DNA from: Volucella zonaria
Lineage: Eukaryota > Arthropoda > Insecta > Diptera > Syrphidae
Assembly: GCA_963966105.1 (NCBI GenBank)
Contig: OZ014530.1
Location: 248,113,138-248,177,137 of the forward strand
DNA: 64,000 nucleotides
Reading direction: 5' to 3'
Shown piece after piece: positions 45,060 through 57,256 of this stretch. The notes beneath the pieces were generated by a model, which saw only the letters and a program-made list of their open reading frames with translations, had not been told where the DNA came from and searched no databases. The stretch's first letter is position 1, and every line of letters starts with the position of its first letter. The translations under genes and the position numbers were made by a program.

Positions 45060-48000
45060 TTGAATAAATGTTATGTTCTATAGGGGGTGAAGCTTTCTAG
45101 AAGGCTGCATTCTATCATTATGGTTCCTACTTTTGCTGATGGGATGATGGATTCCTGCACTTTTATTCAAATATCTAGACTGACGATGTATGCTTATGCT
45201 GTCATAGAATACGGCAAACAAAATGCAGTAAATAGAGAAGGAATCACAGACATGGGTTCAAGTATGCATTACTTTGTAATCGGTAGAAGGAGTGGACAAC
45301 CAGTATTTTGGGAGTGTTGTTTAGACGGTTAGTGGCAGGGCAAAGTTTGTTTGGAATTTTGTCAAAGATGTGGTTGTCAAACAAAGTAATCAGCCTACAT
45401 ATAAAGTTATGACTCTTTCCACTCCAACGCCGAGTCCGTGCTGTTATATCTGCAGCGTTAGAAGAGTCGAGAGAACAGCAAACATTCATTAAAAATTGCA
45501 TGCTCTATCAAAGATCTTCCGAGCCTACAGCGATCCTAATGAAGAATTTCATCAATGGGCATAACCATTCAAAGGCAACGGATGGGTCTTGCTTTGATAG
45601 ATAGTATGGATAGTAATATAGACAGACGTCGGCTTCACAATCAACTTTCTTATATCAAAAAAGACAAGAAGCTTAGTGCGCCGGGGATCAAAGAAAGGCG
45701 ACATTGTCTCAGGCGGATAGTTTTAACAGCTTGGGAACTTGCTTAATATTGGACTCCATTAGTGCCCCTTAGTGCCCCCTTTTCCATGTTCCTTTTGTCG
45801 AAGTCTGATCTCGATGGAATGATCAGAACACTTACGAATGCCTCAATTTTAATTCAATTTCAAAATGTTGTCTTACTATGTATCTAAGAAGGATGTTCAA
45901 AATATTTCTCATAATCTGAAACTCACCAACCCGCTAAGCTGCACGTTTTGCAATCTAACAAAATCCCATTTGAACTTCGTTAACATTTCTCAGCTGAATT
46001 GTATTCGAAAACAAAAATTCTGCATTCCACTCCAGGAATTCTCTTTCCCTGTCCTTGGGAATCGTCTTCATTCCACAAGAGTAATCCTCTCAGCAACGTC
46101 TTATGTATACCATGTCGCAATCCCAATCAAAAGAAAGCGACAACATTCCAACAACCGCCGGCGGAAAACACTTTTTATGGATTTTTATTCGTTTTTCTAA
46201 ACGTGATTTACACGATGCATCAACTGTATCCGTACACAAGAGGCACAACGACCTTGGTCTATACCATCAAGCTGAATACCAATATAAACACACACGATTT
46301 TATCTACGAAAATGTCCTCGGTACGAGTATCCACCGTTCAGAATTCAGAATTTAATAGTCAAGGGTACAATGTATCTAAGCGCAGCATTCGAACCAACAA
46401 TGCATATCTGTATACTCGTACTCATACTCGTAGTTCTCGAGGTATCGAAATGCTAATGCTATCGAGAACAATACGACAAAACGTGACTTCGAGACCATTG
46501 GGAAGTGATTCTTGATGCCAAGAATAGACCTTGATTTTGGTCATGAATTTACGTGGAACACCTGGTTAGTAGCACTGCACCTTGATGCTCTGACCAAGAT
46601 CTGACACCAAGCGACCGACACATTTAAATTTTTCACCATTGTTATGCAGATCTATAAATACTGCCATCCACAATCATCTGTGATATCTGAATCTGAAGAT
46701 GTACACATGCATTAACCCCACCTCACCCAGGTGATTGCAATGATCGCGACGACGAAGACGACAATCGGTCGACAGACAGACGCGACGACAACGATTGCAA
46801 ATTTTATTGGCAAGAGAATTTGATTTACTACCATGTCACTGTTCACGGCAACATATTGAGAATCGAACTGCGACTGCGACTGCGACTGCGACTGGGATTG
46901 GGATTGGAATCAGGACTGGGACTCTTCTGCACTAGGTACTACCGTTCTCAACTTCACGCGGCCCACGTACTCAAGTACGAATATATCGAGCACTCAGCGG
47001 CATAAATCAATTTTGTGGAACGCGAAATTGTCAATTGTCAGTCGAATGGGTGGATCGTGGTTGGATATTAGTGACGTTTCCATACAATTCCAATCGTAGT
47101 CTCACTCGGCAGAGTTCAATGTCACAAATTTGTATCAGGGAATGGTGACGGTCTTGGGCGACTACACTGTGTATCTGAAGTTGGTTCCATCGCAAAAGTG
47201 GTAATAAATTTATTTATCTCACTTTTGTTCTGCGGACTGTTTCATCCGTCTCCACAACGTTGTGAATTTATCGAGAGTTAAATTGGAAATGACAAATGAT
47301 GTGTTAATTTTGCAGCGACACGGATGCAGCGCTTACTACAGTTGCAACGGATGAAACGATGTAAGGGCGTATTTTACTGTATTCGATGCGATCGTGTGGG
47401 CATTTCAGATAACTTGCATTCGCGGAAGTCCATTCGACAGAATTTTGTCAAAGTGCTGAGTATTTTTAGAGTAGCGGCAAAGTATGTAAATGGTTCGAAG
47501 ACAAGCCCCCCGAAGATAGCCAATATTCACGTGGTGTGAGTTTTAATCGGAATTCAAAGAATTTTCTTCGATCGCTCTAGATCGTAATGATCGGTGATCG
47601 GGGAAAAATTTGAAGAAATTTCCCAGTTGTGCAATTTGGTACAGAGAAAACAGATGTGACATAGCTAAATTGAAATATTTGTTTTCGGCAGATTGAAATA
47701 TCGCACGATCGGTCGTACTCTACAAGTTTCTCTGGTAAATGGCAATTCTTCTTCTTCGTTAACACCTGACTATTCGTCTGCATATCCAACCGAATGCTAT
47801 CAAGAATATTTGCCTGACTATACGCCACAGTATCCATCTGATCTGAATAATACGTAGAGACTTGTAGAAGTACTGTATGTAGTTCCCCGCATGAAGAATT
47901 CGGCCGCAGATTCACAATGGGAATCCCAGGTTGAGAAAGGGCGACGTTGAAACTAAAAATGATTACAACGTTCTTCACAAAAGTAAGGAAGTGTTGCCGG

Positions 48001-48880
48001 AAAGTGTATCAACATCAGAAGAAGTCCACGCAACAACAGAAATTTTAAGTGGAATTGCAAAAAATTCCGATTGTCGTCTACAGATTCTAAAGAAGAGGAG
48101 ACTTCTTTTCCATGCGGCGAAGTCTGTAGACTTCCAAACAGGCTGGGACTTACACGAAGCCAGTCACCGGTACTTTAAGGAGTGTTAAAAAGAAAACTTT
48201 AAAGAATTAACCTCACTCACGAAGATATTGCTCAAAAAGCCAGCAGGTCATTGATATCGACAATAACGAGAGCTAAACACAGTGCTAACCTAATTCAGCA
48301 AACTTACTTTCCGGGATGCACCCTAAAACAAACTAAGAATGAGGTCAAACCTCTTGGGCATTCAGTCAGTTTTATACGCAGTCTAGAATGCGGCTATACT
48401 TCAAAACTGTGGCGATAAAAAGGTGAAAGTCGTTCTCGACGCCTGAATATCTGAAATCTGCCTCCAAATCTTACATTTTGTATGCCAAAAACTTTTGAAA
48501 AATCAATGAACAATGCACAGAAATGGATTGCACTTAGAAAAGGCATACTGCCCGTCATGACACCAGTAAGACTTTCCTACTGATACACCTGGAAAGTAGC
48601 TTACTTCTTAGAAACATCCAAAGTATTCCTTTGGTCTGTCAGCATTGTAAATGGGAGCTCTAACCGTGGATGCAAGCAGTCCTAATGCAGATTCAGGTCA
48701 TGAAAAACACTCCTTTGACCCTTGTCTAGTAAGTTCATGGACGATCTCATTTCCCGTGATCCTATTGTTCACTCTGTAGTATTTTAATTTGTAGATATTT
48801 TAAGTTCTTGTATTTGTTCACCCCTCACTCTTTGCCTAATTTTTTCACTCTTCCCAAAACTGATCTCTTATTATATTTTT
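45060..48880. other. mostly unassigned stretch
   Basis: Several frames of 60-130 codons overlap on both strands (45865-46456, 47324-47539, 47577-47978 minus) and none has a domain I can name. The part at about 48290-48340 on the plus strand reads TYFPGCTLKQ, reminiscent of the THFPG motif before RT in LOA-like elements, but this is too short to call. TACTCGTA octamers occur at 46322, 46413 and 46425. Confidence 0.4.
46866..46922. repeat. degenerate hexamer repeat (CTGCGA / CTGGGA / TTGGGA)
   Basis: Four near-perfect ctgcga units are followed by units degraded to gattgg and ggactg, giving the alternating RLRLRL/GLGL reading in one frame. It is a minisatellite-like tract with no evidence of coding. 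Confidence 0.75.
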
Positions 48881-48889
48881 ATAATCTTA

Positions 48890-50834
48890 TTAAATGGATG
48901 GAAATGAACTCCGGGATCACTGTTCGATGAATTCGTACCCACTAAAACGGTCAGAATTCAAAATGGTGCATGGCCTTGGTTCACTACTCAAGTGGTTAAC
49001 TCAATCAAAAAGAGGAACAAGCTACACAGTAAATAGAAGCACTCTCCAACCCACTACAACTGGTCTTTGTACAAAACGGTACGTAACGCAAAAAAAACTA
49101 TCTCGCTTCTAAGCTAGATCCATCCCTCTCGTCAAAGAAGTTATGGAGTAACCTCCACAAAATTGGTATAACTTCTAAAAACAGCAAATCTGAATGCCTT
49201 CTCGATCCAAATGATTCGAATCATGCCTTTCTAGGCGATGATCCCTTCTCGTGCGATTTTGACTTCAACCAGACTGTGGACTGCATTTACTTGCGGCCGG
49301 GGCTAGAGGATTTTGCGGTAGCTACGGAGGACGAAGTATTCAGATATGTAATGGCTATGAGATCTGATTCTTTCGGGAAAGATGGCATTCCCGTGCGCTT
49401 CGTTAAACTCATTCTACCGCAAATTGTTTCGACTCTGACCCATATAATTCATTGGTGCATAATCACATCAACCTTTCCGAAGTCGTGGAAAATTGTACGC
49501 GTTATGCCAATCGCTAAGAAAGCTCATCCAGCATCTTCTGCCGATTTTAGGCCAATAAGCATTCTGCCCTGCTTTTCGAAAGTCTTAGAGAAAATTATAG
49601 CAAAACAAATCACAGAGTACTTAACTCTCAATAACAGGCTTTCGGGTCAACTACGGCTGTTCTTCAGCCATGGTCAACTTGCTTGAAGAGGTTAGACAAT
49701 CTTTTGATAAGAAATATGTCTCACTACTCTGTCTGCTAGATTTCTCGAGGGCTTTCGATAAAGTCAACCACAAGATACTGTGTTGGAAGCTAACACACTA
49801 TTTTGGTTTTGAGTTTTCTCCAATGGATGTAGTTCATCCCTTATGCAACTCAAACAAGGCGTTCCTCAAGGGTCGATATTGGGTCCAATTCTATTTTGCA
49901 CATCTACCGTCAGTACGTAGGCATTCTTTTGTGCACATGTATGCTGATGATGTACAATTACACCTAGCCAAACCATTTTGCAAGATCAACGAACTGACCC
50001 TACTGCTCAATAATGACTTGCAACGCGTCTATACTTGGTCAGTTACAAATAGACTACAACTGAACCCGACTAAAACTCGAGTAATTCCAATATCCAAAAT
50101 AAGGCTTAACCTAGATCTTCTGCCTGACATACTTCTTAACAACTCGAAAGTTAAAGCCGTAGAGTCTGTTACTAACCTTGGATTTGCTATTAGTCGAGAT
50201 TTGTCGGGCTATAATCATACCAACATGGTCGTAGGTCGTATCTACAGCTGCCTTCGTTAGCTTTGGGTTAGCGCTTTTTTTTTACTCCACTTGAAACGCG
50301 ACACAGAATTACAAGTAGCTTTTAATGATTTTGTGCGATATGTCTAGGGCATTCGTAGGCACGAACATATTTCCTTCTACACCAGGGGACTGCTTGGGTG
50401 CAGCTTGCAACAATACCTCGATGCCAGGAACTGTGTTTTTTTTACACAAAATTGTTAATAAACGCTGTCCGCCGTATCTATTTAACCGACTCAATTTCAC
50501 TCGATCTTCTAGAACAACTAACCTTATTTCTCACCTCTCGTTTATTTTTCATTTACACTGTTAGGTTGTGGAACTCATTACCATCATCTATCAGAGCCAT
50601 ACGTAATAATTCTCTGTTTAAAAGTACAGTCCTACGACATTTCTCCATACACCCGCAATAAACCTATACCATCCTTCCATCAATCCTTGTCATTTAATTT
50701 TAAGTATTATAATGTACTTAGTAGCCGTAAGTCAACTTGAATTCCAATATTTAGTTACTAAGTACTAAAAAAAGATTTCTGTCTTAATGTACCATTAATG
50801 TATGAATAAAAATTGAATTGAATTGAATTGAATT
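48890..50834 (+). mobile_element. second CR1/L2-like non-LTR family, copy E, with AATTG tail
   Basis: A linker from about 48890 leads into RT: SFGKDGIPVRFVKLILPQI near 49370-49430, ADFRPISILPCFSKVLEKII near 49540-49600, CLLDFSRAFDKVNHKIL near 49730-49785 with the first Asp, and MYADDVQLHLA near 49938-49970. LNPTKTRVIPI near 50065 and a C-terminal LWNSLPSSIRAI near 50565-50600 complete the RT and CR1-type tail. A deletion between FGFEFSP and the YADD region removes PQGS. AATAAA at 50805 precedes the AATTG tail. The endonuclease is missing, a typical 5' truncation. Two frameshifts are visible (near 49660 and 50260). Confidence 0.87.
50811..50834 (+). repeat. (AATTG)4+ tail of copy E
   Basis: Almost five units of AATTG directly follow the polyadenylation signal AATAAA (50805-50810) and mark the element's 3' end. 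Confidence 0.85.
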
Positions 50835-50879
50835 ATAACCTGGTGCCCAAACAAAACTCATTGCATTCGGTATTTCGAC

Positions 50880-51130
50880 AGCATTCAGAGAAGTCTTCAT
50901 GTACCAGCTTGAAAGTCGTTAGAGAGTTGAGGAAGGCTTTAAGACAGCTTAGCTGTCGCTTTAGATGTAGATACTTCGCCAAAGTGAGAAGTGAAATCTA
51001 ACGCTGTCGTCCTCCCAAGTGATAATAGCGCGGCATCCAAAATTGGTTTTGGAGCTATGCGTAGAGCCTCGATCTAACCGAAACGAGTCCTGGGCATAGG
51101 GAGCGACGATTTCTTACTTTTCCTGCGGCA
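50880..51130 (-). mobile_element. 'F'-family RNase H fragment, minus
   Basis: Words such as gtcgtcctcc, attggttttggagc and cctgggca-aagggagc recur in the same order at 26005-26120 of the F element. It encodes part of the RNase H domain on the minus strand. It lies just upstream of the RTE copy. Confidence 0.65.
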
Positions 51131-51169
51131 GTGTGGGGACCTGCGTGGTGAATAATCGGAAAATTTCTG

Positions 51170-53460
51170 ACTGTCCTACAAATTGCTTTACCTCCCAATG
51201 ATGGTCCCCGGTAACTGCATCAGTAAATCCTCACCCATGCAGGCTAAAATTGCAGGGGCATGCTCGGACATTAGCATAAAGCTATATGGAAACGATTAAA
51301 AAGATGTGAAGAACCAACCAAAAATCTCGGATAAAAAGAGTTTAACTGCGGACGATCCTTGCAAATGTTTGAAAGATCTTCGGCTCTGCATGTGGAATGT
51401 TCGGACCCTTAACAGGCTATTCGTAAGCTAAATATGCGCACATGCCCCTACGGAAGACAAGGGCGACGACACCAAAAAATGTTTCAACGAGCTTTTCGAC
51501 AAGATATATAAGGAATGTCCGAAGTATGACGTTAAAACCGTAGTAGGCGACGATTTTAACGCCAGAATAGGAAAGGAGGACATCTTTCGTAGGACACTTG
51601 GTAAACATAGCCTTTATGACGCCATATCTAGCAATATACTTTGGCTTATTGACTTTGCGGCCGGATTAATTATTACTGTAGTAAGCACACGGTTTCCTCA
51701 TCGCAATGTGCACAAGGGGATATGGCTAAAAGAAATTGATCACATTGCGATAGACAAAAGGAGTCATTCCAGTGTTTTGGAGGTCCGAACGTTCCTGGCA
51801 GTCAGCATTGACTCGGATCACTACCTTGTTCCAGCAAATGTGCGAATGCGAATTCCCCGAGTGCCACAACAAAGAGACTGCAAGAGACCGCAAGAATCTT
51901 CGCCGAACGCGTATCTCGAAGTTTCTATGCAATTCCTACGCAGCCAGCATCAAGTACCGAAGGCCAGTGGCAATGCTGCCAGCGTGCCATCAGAGACGCC
52001 GCCTGTTATGATAGGTTCCACCCGACCACCATCAAGAAATGCCTGGTATGATGAAAGATGTCGACAAGCACATGCAGCTAAACAAGAAGCGAACAAAGCG
52101 GCTCTGCAACGAAGGACGACATCCCCTCGTGAGCTCTACGAGCAGAAGAGACGGGAAGAACATTGGTTTCTCCAAAAGAAGAAAATGAGCACTAGAAGCA
52201 TGCGATCGAAGATATTGTGAGGTTGTACTTCAGGAACGACGTATGGAACTTTTACCGACAGGCAAGAAGACCCGTACAGAAACCTGTATGGATGAAGAAG
52301 GAAACCTTGTAGTAGAGTCAGAGACGGTGCTAAAAATATGGAAACCCTTTTTCTGCAGACTGTATTATGACGACGACGCCCAATATCCCGCCGTAAGGCA
52401 GAATAGACCATTCAACTTAAACGATGATTGCTAAAACTTTTGTCCACCTAACCAACACGAAGTAAGGATAGCAATATCTAAGCTGAAATCTAACAAAGTC
52501 GCTGGACCTGACGGATTACCGGCTGAGGCATTCCAAACTGCTGGTAATGACCCTGTGGAGATCATACACCAACACATTTCTCAGATCTGGTCAGAGGGAT
52601 ATAAGTCCGATGAATAGAATCTCAGCACCATTTGCCCGATCCACAAAAACGGAGACCCTCTCAACTGGGCCAACTATAGAGGTAGCGATCTTATCTGCCA
52701 TAGTGTGTGAACGTCTGAAACCCTTCCTCAAGATCCTGATTAGCTCAAATCTTCATACTCCGGCATATCCTAGAAAAAACTCAAGAAGTCCAAATCGATA
52801 CCCAACATCCTTTCATCATTTTTAGAGAGGAGCTATATAGAGGCGTGTCTAGTTCTGGCATTCCTGCCAAACTCGTCCGTCTGTGGAGAATGCTCCGGCA
52901 AGGTTGTCAGTGACTTATCCGAGACCTTTGATGTCAAAAAAGGTTTTAGGCATGGTGACGCGTAGTCATGTGAATTTTTCAACACCAAACTTGGAAGATT
53001 TGGGCGGAACTCACAGGCGAGCATTGGTGCAATCTTTCAAAAGTCTGTGCAACTACTAGCGTAAGCCGATGATATTGAACTCAGCGGGCTATCACCATTG
53101 TGTTCGCTAGTATTGAAACAGAAGCTGCCAAAATGGGTTTAGCGGTAAATAAGGGCAAAACCAAGTATATGCTGTCAACGAGAAGGGAACGTCACAGTCG
53201 ACGCTTTGTTTATCTCCACTCTGTTATAAATTCTGCCGACAATACCTCTGCAGAAATAAAAATGGAGAATCACTCTTGCCAATCGCGGTTTCTTTGGGCT
53301 AAGAAGGTAAATTGAATAATTAGGACCTATCCCGTAAAACTAAGGAGGGCCAATAGAAGACGTTGACCATCGCAGTCCTACTTTATGGTATTGAAGCATG
53401 GACTCATTTCTCGACATGTTTCGAAAGAAGAATCCTCATAGTAGAGCATGGTAGGCATGC
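51170..53460 (+). mobile_element. RTE-like non-LTR retrotransposon copy 2
   Basis: The most complete RTE. A 5' leader is followed by an endonuclease with LCMWNVRTLN near 51385, FNARIGKED near 51555, EIDHIAIDKRSHS near 51730-51768 and the linker RNAWYDERCRQAHAAKQEANK near 52035-52100. RT has ISKLKSNKVAGPDGLPAE near 52475-52530, ISQIWSEGYKSDE near 52570, the YADD region as ADDIEL near 53068 (its tyrosine codon is now TAA), MGLAVNKGKTKYMLSTRRE near 53130-53190 and INSADNTSAEIK near 53225-53262. Open segments of 170 and 92 codons survive. The 3' tail is not seen. Confidence 0.87.
51708..52220 (+). pseudogene. RTE endonuclease C-terminus and linker
   Basis: The 170-codon open piece starts inside the endonuclease (HKGIWLKEIDHIAID) and continues through the basic linker (RQAHAAKQEANKAALQRR) to a frameshift near 52215. 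DSDHYLV carries the final SDH-type motif of the nuclease. The start codon is internal, not the original one. Confidence 0.75.
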
Positions 53461-53479
53461 ATCCAAAACAGACCGTTCT

Positions 53480-53640
53480 TTGGGGCTTTGTAATAGCAGC
53501 AGTGACACATTTTTAGTTGTCTCCTTCTTGTAAAGAGAGCACTAACCGCAGTTTTGAGAGTATTGACTAAAAGACAATTTCTAGTGCAGCCATCGTCGAT
53601 CGTGACTAGGGTTGCCTTCGCTTTAGAGCAGATAGTATAG
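53480..53640 (-). mobile_element. 'F'-family RT fragment, minus
   Basis: The text taaagagag-acta-ccgcagttttgagagtattgact parallels 26555-26590 (gagaaacaacctcagttttgagaggattgact). It encodes the LSVNPLKTEVV segment on the minus strand. Confidence 0.6.
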
Positions 53641-53764
53641 CTCCATCATTTACTATGCCTGACAATAGACGTTAGAATTTTCTACGAATAATTGACAGAG
53701 AAGGGATATTCAACAATGTCAAAATTCTCTAGCAGGTATGTATTACAGAGCACGATGGGCAGCG

Positions 53765-54829
53765 CGCATTCGGAATGTCAAATTTTCCATGACTCTGACG
53801 CATAAATCAAGCTGAATTTGACCGATGGCATGGGTTATGTTGGCTTTGAGGGCCGCTATGGTTTGTGGCTTATTCGCTTAGTCTTGCGACTTCAGAAAAC
53901 CCCACAAGAAAAAGTCACCTCCATGTGAGATGACCATGCCCTCGAATCGCTTCTGCCGAATTTCCAATATGGCGTGAGCTTTGTGACTTTGTTGAAACCA
54001 CATGTCGTTGATGTCCATATCATCCAATTCAGGCCAAAAGCAATTGGTAATCTTCGACTTCTAGCGCTCGCCGTTGACGGTGATGGCCTGGCCAACGTCG
54101 TTCTGAAAGAAATATGAACCGATTACGCCCAAAATCCACATTAAACAATGACTTTATCGGGATGCATTGGACGCTCTTGGACCTCATGTGGATTGGTATC
54201 GTCCCCATTTCGACAATTTTGTTTGTTGACGTACCCATTCATTCAGATATGGGCCTCATCGCTGAAGATGATTTTTCGATGAAAATTAGGGTAAGTTTCC
54301 AACTGCTCCAGAACCCAATCAGCGAACACATGTCGTTGTCTATGGTCGTTTACCTTCAGGTCCTGGGTCAGTTGAATTTTGTACGGATGCATGCCCAAGT
54401 GACGACGCGAAATTCGCCAAGGTGTGGTCTGCGAGTACTTGTGAAAGACGTGAAATTGACTGCCTCGGATTCCCCTGCATACTATCATGGACAGTGGCAA
54501 TGTTTTCGGTAGATAATGCGTTTCGTCAACGCACGGGTGTTGGTTTATCGTTATCTGAACCAGTGCACTTAAATTTATCAACCACAAAGCGAATAGTCCT
54601 CTCCGTAGGACGATTATGGCGACCATAAAATGGCGAAGCGCACGGAACTTTACCCGAACAGAACACCCACTTTGGTAAAGCAAAAACGTGTTGTTGAACG
54701 CTATATCCATGTCCATCCGTTGTGACTGAATAAATGACAGCCAATTTGACAGGCGTAGCTTCAATGTAGCTTCAACAAAATGGCCGCTATCACCCGTCAA
54801 ATTTGGGAAGTCCCTATTGGAAGACCCTG
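53765..54829 (-). mobile_element. rosa-like DD41D transposon, copy R2, truncated at its 3' end
   Basis: It is collinear with R1 (8903-10123) and shares the right-end repeat attggaagaccctg, with a TA at 54830-54831. The left end, holding the last transposase residues and the second repeat, is lost near 53765. Minus-strand coding: HLGMHPYKIQLTQDLKVND near 54345-54400, RKIIFSDEAHI near 54245-54280 followed by TGA in place of tryptophan, exactly as in R1, and MWFQQ near 54000. The TPLDF region is damaged (near 53900). The second and third aspartate blocks are partly deleted compared with R1. Confidence 0.88.
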
Positions 54830-54831
54830 TA

Positions 54832-55374
54832 TTTGTGAACAGTTACTCATATGAACTGGCAGGGATTAAAGTTCACATACTCAACAGATTAACAACCTGT
54901 AGAAGATCTATGGTAGAAAAAAGTCTCAAGGAACTCAATCCTAAGCACATAATCTTCAATTTGTTAACTTTTGCAGTCCTTAAAACGAAGATTCGGTCTA
55001 AAATTCATCATGTCTTACTTAAGACGGTTAGTTGACCGATGTCGTCCGTGTGGCTGAGCCAATATAGTCTTACTATTTTGGTACACGTAGTTCAGTTTAC
55101 AGTTTTACCTTCTTCTCTATTCGCTTTCATAGCAGGGATCATCAAGTGTGCAACTTAGTATCTTTGTTGTGAAGATCCCCGATCTACGATTGGCAGAATA
55201 ATGATCCTGCAGAGCATAGTTTCCTGTTGCTTTGCTTTACAGAAATATCGGATCATCGCTGTGGCCAATCTTCGTAACATCTGCCCTGAGTTCAAGCATC
55301 AACTTTAGCCTTGATTGGTTCCCAAGGGATACTGCCGAAGCCGACGGTTTTCGTCTTTTTTAACTTCTTAACTG
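54832..55374. other. unassigned spacer
   Basis: Nothing recognised except weak F-family resemblance near 55280-55375 (compare 51070-51130). Confidence 0.35.
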
Positions 55375-55640
55375 CTGTGGCTGGGGGTCTGAGTGACGAT
55401 TGATCGGGAAACTACTGAGTGTCGTATAAATTGGATTGTGCCAGCAGCGCAACAATCAAGTTCGTGATGGTTCCCGGTAACTACATGAGTAAATCCTTCT
55501 ACTCATGCAGGGTAAAATCGCAAGGGCATGCATTATACTGGCCTGCACCATCATAGGGCTAACAACCCTACATGGAAGAGATTAAAAGATATGGCAAACC
55601 AATTAATGGACTCGGATAAAAATGGATTCACTATTGCCGA
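55375..55640 (+). mobile_element. RTE 5' leader fragment
   Basis: Bases match 51130-51345 of RTE copy 2: gatggttcccggtaactacat-agtaaatcc and gcagggtaaaatcgcaagggcatgc correspond to gatggtccccggtaactgcatcagtaaatcc and gcaggctaaaattgcaggggcatgc. The match ends where the endonuclease should begin. Confidence 0.7.
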
Positions 55641-55941
55641 CCTTCCCTTCTTGGTTAGAAGGAGAGACTACTCTACGGTTTGCCAAATTTTGGGATTCCT
55701 CGAACCATACAACTCTTTCTACGAGCACCTCATGTTCAGTAATCAGCCGTTCGATATGGTATTATTGAGCGTTTCCGACTTCCTGTGTGTCGGTTTTTTC
55801 AAAATCAAGCAAAAACTACTCCCTGAGCAGTTAGGTTCCTGGCTAATTCCCTACTCTTCCCTCATTGGTTTAGTTTTCCGAGCTTTGCGCGTTAAAAATG
55901 TGGTGAAGTCGGAAATTAGTTATTTTTACTTTTCGCTGTAA
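55528..55941 (+). CDS. uncharacterised 137-codon frame
   Basis: It starts inside the RTE leader and runs on into sequence with no RTE similarity. Composition is hydrophobic and aromatic in its C-terminal half (LLSVSDFLCVGFFKIKQKLL, IPYSSLIGLVF). I recognise no family. The length is above chance expectation for this AT content, but no promoter or splice context supports it. Confidence 0.2.
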   Translation: MHYTGLHHHRANNPTWKRLKDMANQLMDSDKNGFTIADLPFLVRRRDYSTVCQILGFLEPYNSFYEHLMFSNQPFDMVLLSVSDFLCVGFFKIKQKLLPEQLGSWLIPYSSLIGLVFRALRVKNVVKSEISYFYFSL

Positions 55942-56229
55942 TATCCCTGGATCGAACCCAAACCCTGTGATGTAGTGGTGGACGAACTTAACCACTGCAT
56001 TATGTTTCGATATCGAAGGAATCGTTTGGCTTCCACAAGCCAGAAAAAGGACCATGGGTTTCCTCATTCCCTCTTGACAAAGTTCATGTCTGTCCACTAT
56101 AGAGTATTTACTGGGGTGATCAGGGCTTTATATAAGGTCACCTTCATAGTACGAGAGAGGGTATAGTTACAAGGAAGAGCGATTGCCATGAATTATTTTC
56201 TTCTTAATCTCTGGGCTGTAGCACTCAGC

Positions 56230-56900
56230 ACTAGCTGGGTGGACGAATACACGTTCTACCTGGAAGTTGTATCTACTTATTGTGACATTTCGTCCAATAC
56301 ATCGGTTCCACCGCGTGACCATTATATGCGCCGTAGGTTCGGTGAATGGGCCAAAAACATGATTCAGCTTGATTCTCATTTTCAACGCAAAATTCTGTTC
56401 TCCGATGAGGGCCATTTTTGGTTAAATGGATATGTAAGCAAGCAAAATTTGTCCGGCCAGAATGTTACCGTCAATGGAGAGCGCTATAGAAACATGATTT
56501 CTGACTTCTTCGTTCCTCAGTTAAATGGCATTGACGTGACAGAGCTTTGGTTTCAACAAGATGGCGCTATGTACCACACAGCGCGCGACACCATCAATTT
56601 ATTGCCGGAAACATTTGCTGAAAGCATAATTTCTAGTAATGAACCTGTGAACTGGCCTCTACGATGCTGTGATCTCACACCTTTAGATAACTTTCTTTGG
56701 GGGTATGTGAAGGCCCTAGTCTATCCTGCTCCATAAAATTGTCGAAAATTGAACTTAACGATTGCGCTTCATTCGAGCTAGCGGTGACGTACATGTACCA
56801 TATCATATCTAAGAGCTAATGGCATGAAATTATAAATTAAATAGAGCTAATATCATAGACGTTAACATTAGCTTCGAGTGTTTTATTTCATATTGAATTT
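56230..56900 (+). mobile_element. rosa-like DD41D transposon fragment R3, 5'-truncated
   Basis: The plus strand reads RKILFSDEGHFWLNGYVSKQN near 56382-56445 (first Asp; the tryptophan lost in R1/R2 is kept here), TVNGERYRNMISDFFVPQL near 56465-56522, LWFQQDGAMYHTARDTINLL near 56548-56605 and CCDLTPLDNFLWGYVKALVY near 56665-56725. Aspartates two and three are 41 residues apart. The frame is open for 182 codons to 56736. After a small deletion, KIVENW and a degraded C-terminus follow to about 56820. The N-terminal DNA-binding half is missing. It is a third rosa lineage, closer to R1/R2 than to R4. Confidence 0.87.
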
Positions 56901-57018
56901 GTACAACTCTAAAAAAACACCCATTACATACTCGCATGTCGTTGTGCTCTCATTTAAATGCTGTCTCCCGACAAATAAGTTGGCCCACAAACTTTAGGAA
57001 TTTCATCACTGGAAGGTT

Positions 57019-57213
57019 TTAAAAATTGGCCCGATAAGCTACTGATATTGTCTTGAGTTCATTAAGACCGGGTGGACAGTCATCTTGCTCATCATGCTTA
57101 ATAGTGCGTCGAATGGTGCATTCTACTTGACAACAGTATGTGCGATTTTCCACACCCTCAGCAGGCTCCGGTTCGGGGGTCAAGGTCTTAGAATGTTTTT
57201 TTTTATTTGCCAT
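57019..57213 (-). CDS. small uncharacterised minus-strand frame
   Basis: From an ATG at 57213 the frame encodes about 64 residues: a basic start (MANKKKHSKT), an acidic proline-rich stretch and a cysteine cluster (CCQVEC with a further C downstream). No family is recognised. The composition is more protein-like than its neighbours, but there is no other support. Confidence 0.2.
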   Translation of the reverse strand: MANKKKHSKTLTPEPEPAEGVENRTYCCQVECTIRRTIKHDEQDDCPPGLNELKTISVAYRANF

Positions 57214-57256
57214 TGAGTAAGTAAACATCATTCTGAAGTAGCATCCCACTATTACC

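Noticed and set aside
46820..47005. Arg-Leu/Gly-Leu repeat protein
   Set aside because: Produced by reading through a hexamer microsatellite; no start context or conservation signal.
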